A stretch of DNA of 64,000 bases from Chitinophaga niabensis (GTDB taxonomy: Bacteria > Bacteroidota > Bacteroidia > Chitinophagales > Chitinophagaceae). Shown in pieces: positions 17,404 through 26,143 of the stretch. The first letter of the stretch is position 1, and every line of letters begins with the position of its first letter. The stretch lies in contig NZ_FSRA01000001.1 in NCBI RefSeq assembly GCF_900129465.1, positions 2,544,482 through 2,608,481 of the forward strand, read 5' to 3'. A program made the translations under genes and the position numbers. The notes beneath the pieces are model-generated. The model made no database searches and was not told the origin of the DNA. It saw only the letters and a program-made list of their open reading frames with translations.

Positions 17404-18660
17404 ATGAGACTACTATTCACCACGTTGCTGATACTGGCTAACACCTTGCTCTTTTCACAACTAAAACACAGTAAGCAAACCAGCTATCCTACTTATAAAG
17501 GACTTGTAATGGCAGGTTACCAGGGATGGTTCCGTGCGGAAGGAGATGGCTCCAATGCAAGACGGTTTGCTTATGGGAATGAAGACCGCAGCGGCATAGA
17601 CATGTGGCCGGATGTAACGGAGTATGAAAGAACATATAACACTCCCTGGAAACTAAAGAACGGAGAACCTGCAAAGTTCTTCAGTTCTTATGATAAAAGT
17701 TCTGTAGACCTTCATTTTAAATGGATGCAGGAATATGGTGTTGATGGCGTGTTTATGCAAAGGTTCTTCAACAATGCCAAAAACCGGGATTCCATTTCGG
17801 GTGTTATTATGAAGAATGCCTTTGCCGCCGCCACCAAATACAAAAGGGCTATTGCGGTGATGTATGATCTTTCCGGCCTGCGGGGTTCGGGAGAAGACTG
17901 CTCTGCATTGATAGAGGACTGGAAATATATGGTGGACCAGCTGAAGGTGACCAACGCGCCCGGCTATCTGCATCACAACGGCAAACCGCTGGTGACCATA
18001 TGGGGTGTTGGTTTCCCTGACCGCCCGTATAACATCCGCAATATTGGCCTGGAAAAGCTGATGGACTTCCTGCAAAATGATCCGGTGTATGGAGGATGTT
18101 CTATTATGCTGGGTGTACCCACTGCCTGGCGTACCCTGAATGCAGATTGCATCAATGATCCCTACCTCCATCAACTGATCCGCAAATCCGATATTGTATT
18201 ACCCTGGATGGTGCAACGTTATTCCCCATTGCTGCATAACGATATGGACCGTTACCGCGATAACCTGATAGATGACCTGGCCTGGTGCAGGGCAAATAAG
18301 GTAGATTATGTGCCTTGTATCTATCCTGGTTTCAGCTGGCATAACCTGAGCCGTTACGAGTTCCCTGACGATGTGAAACCTGTAGGTTCTATCCCCCGCC
18401 AGGGTGGCCGTTTCTATTGGCAGCAGGTAGCTACCGCTTTAACTGCAGGGGCTTCTATGCTGTATGTGGCTATGTTTGATGAAGTGAATGAGGCTACGGC
18501 TATCTTCAAAGGCAGCAATAATCCACCGGTGAGTACAAAAACCTCCTTTATTGATATGGATGGCATGCCCTCAGATCATTATCTCTGGTTAACAGGGGAA
18601 GCAGCTAAAATGCTGCGGAATGAAAAACCCCTGAGCCTGAAGATGCCGGTCAGGAAATAA
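17404..18660 (+). CDS. GH71/99-like glycosidase, soluble paralogue
   Basis: A 418-residue paralogue of the preceding gene, starting 6 bp after its stop. It has an ordinary signal peptide (LLILANTLLFSQ) instead of a lipobox and no proline linker, so a periplasmic location is likely. Matching blocks are GLVMAGYQGWFRAEGDG, DLHFKWMQEYGVDGVFMQRF, IAVMYDLSGL, PLVTIWGVGFPD, YVPCIYPGFSWHN and YVAMFDEVNEATAIF. The putative catalytic pair is Glu360 and Glu363. Divergence from the first copy is spread over the whole length, which points to an old duplication. It is the last gene of PUL2; a strong terminator follows. Confidence 0.82.
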   Translation: MRLLFTTLLILANTLLFSQLKHSKQTSYPTYKGLVMAGYQGWFRAEGDGSNARRFAYGNEDRSGIDMWPDVTEYERTYNTPWKLKNGEPAKFFSSYDKSSVDLHFKWMQEYGVDGVFMQRFFNNAKNRDSISGVIMKNAFAAATKYKRAIAVMYDLSGLRGSGEDCSALIEDWKYMVDQLKVTNAPGYLHHNGKPLVTIWGVGFPDRPYNIRNIGLEKLMDFLQNDPVYGGCSIMLGVPTAWRTLNADCINDPYLHQLIRKSDIVLPWMVQRYSPLLHNDMDRYRDNLIDDLAWCRANKVDYVPCIYPGFSWHNLSRYEFPDDVKPVGSIPRQGGRFYWQQVATALTAGASMLYVAMFDEVNEATAIFKGSNNPPVSTKTSFIDMDGMPSDHYLWLTGEAAKMLRNEKPLSLKMPVRK

Positions 18661-18678
18661 CAAACCTGAATTCCATAG

Positions 18679-18717
18679 AGGGGATGTATCATTTTTTTGA
18701 TACATCCCCTTTTTTTA
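18679..18717 (+). terminator. Intrinsic terminator of the GH92/SusCD/GH71-99 operon
   Basis: AGGGGATGTATCA (18679-18691) pairs without mismatch with TGATACATCCCCT (18698-18710) around a TTTTTT loop, and the T-run continues to 18717. The 13-bp perfect stem with a U-tract is a textbook intrinsic terminator, 19 bp after the last glycosidase stop. Confidence 0.92.
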
Positions 18718-18761
18718 TACATTTACAGGGATTCCACATTCCACGATAAACTTTTCATTAC

Positions 18762-20585
18762 ATGTCAACATCCAGAAGAGATTTTCTCAAACTGAGTGCG
18801 TTGGGCGGTACAAGCTTGCTCCTGCCCCATTTCCCGGCATTCGCCCTGCCTGCAGACAATGAATTACTTACCTTAAGCGATCAGCTGGTACGCCAATGGG
18901 GAGCGCAATTACTGGCCTTACAGGAAAACAATGGCGGTATTAAGTGCCCTGCCTGTAACACTGTACATGGCAGATGCGGGGATGCTATTTATCCCCTGCT
19001 ATACATGGCAGATAAAACCGGGGACAAGCAATACCTGGATGCGGTACACCACCTGTACAACTGGATGGAAGAGAACGTAAGCACTCCTGACGGCGCCTGG
19101 ATCAATGAAGCGAAAGTAAACTTCTGGAAAGGTATCACTGTTTTCACTTCCGTTACACTGGCTGAATCCCTTATTCATTTCGGGCACCTGCTGGATAAGG
19201 CAACGGTAGAAAAATGGAAGGCCCGTTTGCTGAAAGCAGGGGAATATGTTTACAATACCTTTAGCATCAATTTCGGCAATATCAATTACCCTGTTTCTGC
19301 CAGTTATGCGCTGTGCCTGTTAGGTAAATACCTGGACCAGCCACACTTTACAGAAAAAGGCAAAACACTGGCGCATGAAGCCCTGGCCTCCTTTACACCG
19401 AAAGACAATTTCCTCTTCGGGGAAGGAAAACCAATACCGGCCAAAAGCACAAAAGGATGTTATGCGGTAGACCTTGGGTACAATGTGGAAGAATCCCTTC
19501 CTTCCATGGTCCTATATGCGAAGCTGATGAATGATAAGGTGGTAATGGACAAAGCGGTACAATCCATGAAAGCGCATATGGAGTTCATGCTGCCGGACGG
19601 CGCATGGGATAACAGCTGGGGAACCCGGAACTTTAAATGGACCTGGTGGGGCAGCAGGACCAGCGATGGCTGCCAGCCTGCATATGGTCTGATGGCAGAC
19701 AGGGACCCGGCTTTCTATACGGTAGCCCTGAGAAATACCCGGCTGCTGGCACAATGCACATATAACAACCTGCTTCATGGAGGGCCCCATTATGTACAGC
19801 ATGGCGTACTGCCCTGTGTGAACCATTCCATGGCACACAGTAAAGCATTGGTAACCCTGCTGATGCATGCCAAAGAAGTAAAGCCCTCCAAAGCCAGGCT
19901 ACCAAGAGAAAGTGCTTACGGCATAAAAGCTTTTCCGGATATCTATACCTGGCTGATTGCAAAAGACAAGTGGCGCGGTACAGTGACGGGATATGACCAG
20001 GAATATGTAATGAAAGGCGGGCATGCCAGTGGCGGTGCATTATCCCTGCTGTGGCATGAAAAGGCAGGCACCATCCTGGTGGCCAGTATGAACAGGTACC
20101 AGCTGCAGGAAGCCATTAATATGCAGCCGGATAAAGATCCCAACAGTATGTGCCTTACCCCCAGGTTTGAAACAGGCAACTTCCGCAATGTAAATGACCT
20201 CAAGGCCACGGTGACCACAACACAAACAAATGAGCGCATCACCTTGGAATCCCGCTCTTCCCTGGTGGATGAAAATCAGTCACCGGCACCGGATGCCAGC
20301 TGTAAAACCAGGTATACATTTAGTAAGGATGCCGTACTGATCCATGCCAGCACCTCAAATAATGAGGCATCGTACTTTCTGCCGGTGGTGAGTAGCAACA
20401 ACGAAAAGATCAGCATCCTGTCTGACAAAAAGATAGAGATCCATAAAAAAGGAGGATTGGTTAAGATCGAAGCGAATGCCCCGATGAAGGTGTTAGCGCG
20501 GGTCTTTAATTTCGTGCCGGGAGTGGAAGCACTTCCTATACAGTTCACCGCAAGGGATATTCAAATCAGGATTTCCGTATCTTAA
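18762..20585 (+). CDS. Tat-exported protein, probable alpha-toroid carbohydrate enzyme
   Basis: A 607-residue protein with a twin-arginine signal (TSRRDFLKLSALGG) and cleavage probably after PAFA. Residues of about 30-380 are helix-rich with recurring aromatic motifs (DAIYPLLYMADKTGDKQYLDAVHHLYNWMEE, WDNSWGTRNFKWTWWGSR), as in (alpha/alpha) toroid glycosidases and lyases. The C-terminal part, about 400-607, looks beta-rich, as in heparinase-like enzymes. I cannot place it in a numbered CAZy family. CPACNTVHGRCGDA near the N-terminus is a cysteine-rich turn that could bind a metal. It lies after the PUL2 terminator, so it is probably a separate unit on a related pathway. It converges with the kinase-like gene at 20582, overlapping it by 4 bp. 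Confidence 0.7.
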   Translation: MSTSRRDFLKLSALGGTSLLLPHFPAFALPADNELLTLSDQLVRQWGAQLLALQENNGGIKCPACNTVHGRCGDAIYPLLYMADKTGDKQYLDAVHHLYNWMEENVSTPDGAWINEAKVNFWKGITVFTSVTLAESLIHFGHLLDKATVEKWKARLLKAGEYVYNTFSINFGNINYPVSASYALCLLGKYLDQPHFTEKGKTLAHEALASFTPKDNFLFGEGKPIPAKSTKGCYAVDLGYNVEESLPSMVLYAKLMNDKVVMDKAVQSMKAHMEFMLPDGAWDNSWGTRNFKWTWWGSRTSDGCQPAYGLMADRDPAFYTVALRNTRLLAQCTYNNLLHGGPHYVQHGVLPCVNHSMAHSKALVTLLMHAKEVKPSKARLPRESAYGIKAFPDIYTWLIAKDKWRGTVTGYDQEYVMKGGHASGGALSLLWHEKAGTILVASMNRYQLQEAINMQPDKDPNSMCLTPRFETGNFRNVNDLKATVTTTQTNERITLESRSSLVDENQSPAPDASCKTRYTFSKDAVLIHASTSNNEASYFLPVVSSNNEKISILSDKKIEIHKKGGLVKIEANAPMKVLARVFNFVPGVEALPIQFTARDIQIRISVS

Positions 20586-21286
20586 GCTACATCGTAAGGT
20601 ATCCTTACCAGCATTTCTATCTGGCCTTCTCCTGCGCCGGCAATATCAAAACTGCCTTCGTGGAGTTCCGCCACATAGGAGATCAGGCCACAGATCCGCT
20701 GGTCCAGGAAGGCCTGCAGGTTACCCGGCTCAAATGTTTTGATGGAAGAAGAAAAAGACTGATCGCCTGCATTGGCGGTATAGGTACAAGTGAATACGAT
20801 GTGATCTGCTTCAAAACTGCATACCAGGGAGGGCGTTGTTTTATCGAGGGAGTTCCTGCGCATACGGAACAAGAGGTTCAGTACCAGTTGTTTCAGCAGG
20901 AATTCGTCCACATACGCTACCTCTCTTGTATTGTGCGCCTCAAATTTCACCCAGGATGCAAACAGAGGCGCATACCTATCGTCCCGGATAAGGTTCCTGA
21001 GCAGGTGCGCCACGTTGGTGGGCAGTCTTTTAGCGGTGATCGTTTTGTTTAAAATGTGCTGAATGATGCGGACATTCTGCATCAGGAATTCCAGTTCGAT
21101 GACCTGTAATTTAATAGATCCTGTCTGCCGGCTGATCTTGTCGCCGGCAACAGCTCTTTCCCCATATAGCTCTATTAATTCAACGCTGGATAAAATGCTT
21201 GAAAGAATGGACCTTATTTCATGGAAAACGTCTTCTATTAATCCCTTGGTATCAGGAAAACTATTGGCTCCGGTGGAGGCTTTCAT
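20582..21286 (-). CDS. Degenerate histidine kinase-like protein
   Basis: A 234-residue cytosolic protein with no membrane segment or sensor domain. Residues of about 15-80 form a DHp-like helical hairpin with an H-box, VFHEIRSILSSI (His22). The GHKL-type region that follows is eroded. In the N-box, LVLNLLFRMRRNS, the second, metal-binding Asn is Arg141. No DxGxG motif is visible, and the usual GTGLGL loop reads LDQRICGLISYVAELHEG. It probably cannot bind ATP and may act as a phosphotransfer or scaffold protein. It lies 88 bp after cpsB at the end of the exopolysaccharide operon, so it may tie EPS output to a response regulator. An authentic but divergent kinase cannot be excluded. Confidence 0.7.
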   Translation of the reverse strand: MKASTGANSFPDTKGLIEDVFHEIRSILSSILSSVELIELYGERAVAGDKISRQTGSIKLQVIELEFLMQNVRIIQHILNKTITAKRLPTNVAHLLRNLIRDDRYAPLFASWVKFEAHNTREVAYVDEFLLKQLVLNLLFRMRRNSLDKTTPSLVCSFEADHIVFTCTYTANAGDQSFSSSIKTFEPGNLQAFLDQRICGLISYVAELHEGSFDIAGAGEGQIEMLVRIPYDVA

Positions 21287-21374
21287 TATGCAACCCTTGG
21301 TTTATGTATTCAGTTTTGAAATAACTGCCCTTCCCCTGGCAGGTTAACGTGCTTATTAAAATTACGTTATTTAT

Positions 21375-22076
21375 TCATAATTGTTCATTTCTGAGCAATC
21401 CCTTATCAAACAATTTTTCCAGCGAACGGTTCATTTCAAATCCTGAAATGGTGTCAATATGTTTCTGATGATGTACATCTGAACCAATAAAATGCACCAA
21501 TCCTTCTTCCAGTAACTGCATGGCCACCTTCTGCACGCGGCTCCCGTAATATCCCATCAAAGATAAAAGGTTCACCTGCAAAAGGATGCCTGTTTCAAAT
21601 AGTTCCCGGTATACTTCAAACTGCTGATGGAGGTACATATACCTTTCCGGATGCGCCAGGATGGGTTCATACCCTGCCATCTTAAGATCAAAGAAGATGG
21701 TCCTGTAATTGGGAGGATGCGCTACATAGGAAAATTCCACGAGCACATATTTTCCGTTGATGGTGAGCAGCGGCGTTTTGTCTGCCAGCAAAGTTTCAAA
21801 ATAATCATCCATCATGTATTCTGCGGCAGCATCCAGTTCTATGGGAATGCCTTCTTTTTCTACCGCCGCCCTCAATACTTCCAGTGCGGGGAAAATAGTA
21901 TCCGCGCTGTTGTAATAGAGGCCGGAGATCACGTGTGGTGTGGTGATCAGCTTCTTATAGCCCAATGCCGAGAGCTGACGGATCAGCGACAGCGAGTCTT
22001 CTATATGCTTTGCCCCATCGTCCAGCGCGGGTAACAGGTGCGAATGCATGTCGTGCAGTAACAGATCAGAACGCAT
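21375..22076 (-). CDS. cpsB: PHP-family tyrosine-protein phosphatase (CpsB/YwqE type)
   Basis: A 233-residue PHP-fold metal-dependent phosphatase. Metal ligands are in the expected places: DMHSHLLPALDDGA (His11, His13), TTPHV, the E-containing strand AAAEYMMDD, ILAHPERY and GSDVHH. This family removes phosphate from the tyrosine-rich tail of BY-kinases; the partner here is the Wzc-like protein at 36394-38742. The start overlaps the last 11 bp of the glycosylphosphotransferase gene, so translation is probably coupled. It is the last recognisable EPS gene of the run. Confidence 0.93.
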   Translation of the reverse strand: MRSDLLLHDMHSHLLPALDDGAKHIEDSLSLIRQLSALGYKKLITTPHVISGLYYNSADTIFPALEVLRAAVEKEGIPIELDAAAEYMMDDYFETLLADKTPLLTINGKYVLVEFSYVAHPPNYRTIFFDLKMAGYEPILAHPERYMYLHQQFEVYRELFETGILLQVNLLSLMGYYGSRVQKVAMQLLEEGLVHFIGSDVHHQKHIDTISGFEMNRSLEKLFDKGLLRNEQL

Positions 22077-23451
22077 TTTTCTCTCCTCTTATCGTATTCG
22101 CTACGGTTAAAAATATGATACGCAGGTCCAGGTAAACAGACCAGTTCTCCATATACCAGATGTCGTATTCCACGCGCCTGCGCAATTGCAGGTCTTCTGT
22201 GATCTCGCCACGGAAGCCATTTACCTGTGCCCATCCGCTGATGCCCGGTTTCAGGAAGTGGCGGATCATGTATTGCTGAATGATGCGGGAATATTCTTCT
22301 GTATGTTTCAGCATATGTGGCCTTGGGCCGATAATAGACATATCACCCAAAAGTACATTCAGGAATTGCGGCATCTCATCCAGGTTGGTTTTCCGGAGGA
22401 TGCGGCCTACGCGGGTAAAACGACTGTCGTTACGCGTAGCCTGTTTGGCATTGGCTTCTTTATTCACGTACATGCTCCGCAACTTCAGGCAGCGGAATGT
22501 TTTGTTGTTCCTGCCGGTGCGGTGCTGGATAAAGAACACAGGGCCTTTGGATTCCAGGCGGATCAGCAATGCCAGCAGGGGGATCAGCCAGCTCAGGATG
22601 AATATCACCACAATGGAGCTGAACACCAGGTCGAAGATGCGTTTGCGGATGCGGTTCGCAATATCATCCAATGGCTCTGAGCGCAAAGAGATGATGGGCA
22701 TGTTATGGAAGTAATCCACGTAGATCTGCCGGTTCACGAACATCTTGAAATCAGGCACAAAGCGGAAGTGAATAAAATGCTGTTCTGCTTCATACGCCAG
22801 CGTATACAGGTATGGGAACTGTTCCGGCGATAAAGTGGAATAGATCTCGCGGATGTTATTGGATTTTGCATAAGGCACACAATCCTTCAGGCCTCCTATC
22901 ACCGGGTAGTAGGAGAGTTCCTGTACTTTGCTGTATTCTTCAAAATACCCTTCAAACTTCAGGTTACTTTTTTCTGCCAGTAAATTATCTGCCAGTTTCT
23001 TGGAGAGATCGTTGTAGCCGAGGATCACCATCTTCCGCTCTATTTCCTTGCTCTTAAGAATGGAATTAGTGACCCAGTAAAATATCAGGCGGCTGATCAC
23101 TACCGCTGCTACAAACAGCAGGCAGTACATGATCACAAAAAAGCGGGAATATAAATGCCCGTATAAAAAGAGGAAGGAAAGCAGTACCAGGAAGTACAGC
23201 AGCAATCCCTGGATAGTTTTCCTGGCCATTTTTTCGTAGGACAGTTGCTGGCTTACGGCATAGATACCCGTAGTGTATAAGGCAACCGCCCAGGCGATGT
23301 TAGAGACCAGCAAAAAAGCATCGGCCCCGGTATGTTCCAGCAGATCATACTGCCGCCAGTTGAAGCCTGCAATAAAAAAGATGGCATTCAGGAAGACGAA
23401 GTCCACCACGATGATCTGGATCAGAAATATTTTTAAATACCGGTTAAGCAT
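22066..23451 (-). CDS. Exopolysaccharide polyprenyl glycosylphosphotransferase
   Basis: A 461-residue initiating transferase (WcaJ/WbaP-like) that moves a hexose-1-phosphate onto undecaprenyl phosphate. The N-terminal half has about four membrane helices (residues 10-120) and a Rossmann-like region (KMVILGYNDLSKKLADNL). After another membrane segment (VIFILSWLIPLLALLI) comes the bacterial sugar transferase domain with CLKLRSMYVN, RILRKTNLDEMPQFLNVLLGDMSIIGPRP and LKPGISGWAQVNGFRGEI. All catalytic blocks are present. It starts 5 bp after the WcaI-like gene stop and overlaps cpsB. The sugar is not certain; glucose or galactose is usual. Confidence 0.93.
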   Translation of the reverse strand: MLNRYLKIFLIQIIVVDFVFLNAIFFIAGFNWRQYDLLEHTGADAFLLVSNIAWAVALYTTGIYAVSQQLSYEKMARKTIQGLLLYFLVLLSFLFLYGHLYSRFFVIMYCLLFVAAVVISRLIFYWVTNSILKSKEIERKMVILGYNDLSKKLADNLLAEKSNLKFEGYFEEYSKVQELSYYPVIGGLKDCVPYAKSNNIREIYSTLSPEQFPYLYTLAYEAEQHFIHFRFVPDFKMFVNRQIYVDYFHNMPIISLRSEPLDDIANRIRKRIFDLVFSSIVVIFILSWLIPLLALLIRLESKGPVFFIQHRTGRNNKTFRCLKLRSMYVNKEANAKQATRNDSRFTRVGRILRKTNLDEMPQFLNVLLGDMSIIGPRPHMLKHTEEYSRIIQQYMIRHFLKPGISGWAQVNGFRGEITEDLQLRRRVEYDIWYMENWSVYLDLRIIFLTVANTIRGEKNAF

Positions 23452-23456
23452 AATAG

Positions 23457-24698
23457 TTAATAATTGCGTTGAACAACATATTCTTCAAACCTGCGCATCA
23501 CCCTTCCTATAGACAGGTGCTCTGCTGCATAAGCACGTGCCTGTTGTGTAACCTCCCGGGCTTCCTCTCCCACTGCCATACGGATGCCTTCATTCAATGC
23601 CTCCTGGTCTTCCGCATTCACTACCAGGCCAATCCTGTGCTGCTGCACCAACGTGTGCAGGCCGGACCCGGGGTTGGCCGTGATCAGGGCCATGCCGCCT
23701 ACTGCCAGGATAGTGGTGAGTTTGGAAGGCATCACCAGGTCGCTGGCACTGGCTTTTTGTATCACCAGGTGTACATCGGCCATGTTCAGAAAACGGTTGA
23801 AGGTTTCAAATGACTGCAGGGGCAAAAAGGTTACCCTTTGTAATCCCATCTTTTGTGCCTGTTGCTGTAACTGCTCTTTATAAGGCCCCGAGCCGCAGAT
23901 CAGGAATTGCAGGTCCTTCCTGTCCTGCATAGCCTGTGCAGCATACAGGATAGATTCCAGGCCCTGTTTCTCTCCTATAGCACCAGAATACAATAACACC
24001 TTATCTGTAGCAGAGAAGCCATATTCCAGCTTCAGGGCTGTTTTATCTTCCAGGGGATGGAACAATGCCGTATCAACCCAGTTAGGAAAAAAGAAGATCT
24101 CCTTTTCCGCCTTCTCTCCTATCTTCTGCATCATGCCATCTGAAATACTGCTTACAATGTCCGCCTGTTTCAGGATGTATCTTTCCACACCCAGCAGCAT
24201 GCTGATAGCGCGTTTGGAACGGATCATCTGCAAATCCCTCGCTGCTTCTATCTGCATGTCCTGTATATGATAGAGGAATTTAGCTCCGCGGAGCTTTTTA
24301 TAGAGTACTGCCAGCAGGCCTAATTGAAAAGAAGGTACTACCGCGATCACCACATCATATTTTTTACCGGGGATCAATTGCAGTAACTTGAAAAAAGCGG
24401 AAAGGCAAAAGGAAAGGTCCAGCAGGATACGTTTTTTACCCGATGGTTTAGCGGGAACATATTGCGGGCAGCGGTATACCTTCAGCTTACCATCCCGCAA
24501 AATCTCCTTCTTATACCAGGACTTTACCTTTTGGTAAGGTTGCTGTACTGCCCATTGCGGGTAATAAGGATAAGAAGTGATCACCGTACATTCATAACCG
24601 TTATCCACGAGCCAGTTGATCATTTCGCCATTGTATTTACCAATGCCTGTTGGCTCCGGTGCAAAATTTCCGCCTATCAGTAATAACCGTTTACTCAT
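23457..24698 (-). CDS. wcaI: WcaI-like glycosyltransferase family 4
   Basis: A 413-residue GT-B glycosyltransferase. The N-terminal domain opens with LLLIGGNFAPEPTGIGKYNGEM and contains CTVITSYPYYPQW, which recall colanic-acid WcaI (putative fucosyltransferase). The C-terminal domain has the nucleotide-binding LLYSGAIGEKQGLE and VMPSKLTTILAVGGMALITANPGSG, where the usual EX7E motif is modified. It overlaps the acetyltransferase gene by 4 bp. With GDP-fucose genes in the same operon, transfer of fucose is plausible. The symbol is given by resemblance only. Confidence 0.85.
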   Translation of the reverse strand: MSKRLLLIGGNFAPEPTGIGKYNGEMINWLVDNGYECTVITSYPYYPQWAVQQPYQKVKSWYKKEILRDGKLKVYRCPQYVPAKPSGKKRILLDLSFCLSAFFKLLQLIPGKKYDVVIAVVPSFQLGLLAVLYKKLRGAKFLYHIQDMQIEAARDLQMIRSKRAISMLLGVERYILKQADIVSSISDGMMQKIGEKAEKEIFFFPNWVDTALFHPLEDKTALKLEYGFSATDKVLLYSGAIGEKQGLESILYAAQAMQDRKDLQFLICGSGPYKEQLQQQAQKMGLQRVTFLPLQSFETFNRFLNMADVHLVIQKASASDLVMPSKLTTILAVGGMALITANPGSGLHTLVQQHRIGLVVNAEDQEALNEGIRMAVGEEAREVTQQARAYAAEHLSIGRVMRRFEEYVVQRNY

Positions 24699-25240
24699 TT
24701 CATATTACGTTTACGAACAAAGGATGCAGGATTTCCTGAATAGATCTGCCATGCTTCCATATTTTTTGTGGCTACGGAATTCACCGTAAGGATAGCATGA
24801 GAGCTGCAGGTAACGCCGGGGCATACAACAGATTCTGCACCTATCCAGGCACCATCTTCAATCTTTATCTTACCCAGGCGGTATGGAAAATCAGGCAAAG
24901 TATAATCATGATTACCGGTGAGCAATAACACGCCCTGAGAAAGGCATACATGATCTCCGATGGTTACATCTTCCAGGTTATCTATCCATACAGATTCTCC
25001 TATCCAGCAATGGTCCCCGATCTCCAGGCGCCAGGGGTTCTTGATCCGTACTTTTGTTTTGATCACAAGGCCCTTTCCCACTTTGGCACCGAAGAGCTGC
25101 AAGAGCTTTCTTTTAAAGCTATAAGGCCATGGCAGTGCGCTGTTAAAAATGTAATAGTTCACAAAGTACCAGGTGAATACTTTCCAGCCCGGCCCTGCTT
25201 TATAATTGCCTACGTTGAATGTTGACAGGTCTGTTCTCAT
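24695..25240 (-). CDS. wcaF: WcaF-like putative colanic acid acetyltransferase
   Basis: A 181-residue left-handed beta-helix acyltransferase. The N-terminus MRTDLSTFNVGNYKAGPGWKVF and IFNSALPWPYSFKRKLL are characteristic of WcaF-type proteins. Hexapeptide repeats run from about residue 60 (VIKTKVRIKNPWRLEIGDHCWIG), with the acetyl-CoA site at GNHDY and GAWIGAESVVCPGV. It probably O-acetylates a sugar of the repeat unit on the cytoplasmic side. The gene lies between GT2 (3 bp upstream) and the WcaI-like gene (4-bp overlap). Confidence 0.88.
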   Translation of the reverse strand: MRTDLSTFNVGNYKAGPGWKVFTWYFVNYYIFNSALPWPYSFKRKLLQLFGAKVGKGLVIKTKVRIKNPWRLEIGDHCWIGESVWIDNLEDVTIGDHVCLSQGVLLLTGNHDYTLPDFPYRLGKIKIEDGAWIGAESVVCPGVTCSSHAILTVNSVATKNMEAWQIYSGNPASFVRKRNMK

Positions 25241-25243
25241 GGC

Positions 25244-26143
25244 TTAGAGAGAAATATTATAATCAGATCTTAGTAATGCTTTTAGCTTCTCTTTACTGGT
25301 ATCCCCGTTCAGTTTATCCTCAAACTCTTTCATGTTCACATCCACCAGCAAACGGTACCAGTATCCCTGCATGAAGTGGAAAATAAAGCCCTTATATCCA
25401 TCCATGAATCCAAAACGCAGGAAGTAGCGGAAAAAGAAATACATGGAAGCCCTCGCACCGGGGGAAAGCGTGGCATATACCTTTTCTTTGAGAAAGCGTT
25501 TTCGTTTAGCCTGGGAACTTTCGCTGGTGATCAGCCGTTCGTCTGTTTCCAGGAAACGGTATTTTATGTTCAGGAGGTCTACCATCTCCCGGATGGCGTA
25601 GTTATTATGTTTGTTCACCCACCAGTGAATAGAGTTCAGGTTGTGGTCTACAATATGTTCTTTGAATAACATGGTATCGCCGCCTGATAACACAATATGT
25701 TCATCCATCCAGCGTTGTTCTATACTACCCTGTGCATTGCGCCAGATACGCAGTAAGGTATGCGGATAGAAACCGCCGTAACGGATCCATTTATCTTTGA
25801 ACAGCACTTTCCTGCGGATGTAGATACCGGTTATGTTATCCGGGATAACGGCTGTTTGAATTTCTTTGATCAATGCCGGTTCCAGGTATTCATCTGCATC
25901 CATCCGCATTACCCAGGGGGTAGTGATACGGCAGTTCTCCAATGCCCACTGGAACTGGTCCGCATAGTTCAGCCATTTACGGGTGAATACTTTTGCGCCG
26001 TACCGTTCTGCGATGGCTACCGTATCGTCTGTAGAAAAAGCGTCTATGATATAGATATCATCAGATACCTGCTTCATACTGTCCAGGCAGCGGCCAATGT
26101 GTTTGGATTCATTATAAGTAAGGATAACGACTGCGATCTTCAT
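25244..26143 (-). CDS. Glycosyltransferase family 2, WaaE/KdtX type
   Basis: A 299-residue GT-A glycosyltransferase. It begins KIAVVILTYNESKHIGRCLDS, with IIDAFSTDDTVAIAERYGAKVF and the DxD motif in MRMDADEYLEP. These blocks, together with IHWWVNKHNNYA and the C-terminal YFFFRYFLRFGFMDGYKGF, resemble WaaE/KdtX transferases (lipopolysaccharide core beta-glucosyltransferases), but that does not fix the donor sugar. The start codon shares its first base with the last base of the upstream GT4 stop. Confidence 0.87.
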   Translation of the reverse strand: MKIAVVILTYNESKHIGRCLDSMKQVSDDIYIIDAFSTDDTVAIAERYGAKVFTRKWLNYADQFQWALENCRITTPWVMRMDADEYLEPALIKEIQTAVIPDNITGIYIRRKVLFKDKWIRYGGFYPHTLLRIWRNAQGSIEQRWMDEHIVLSGGDTMLFKEHIVDHNLNSIHWWVNKHNNYAIREMVDLLNIKYRFLETDERLITSESSQAKRKRFLKEKVYATLSPGARASMYFFFRYFLRFGFMDGYKGFIFHFMQGYWYRLLVDVNMKEFEDKLNGDTSKEKLKALLRSDYNISL

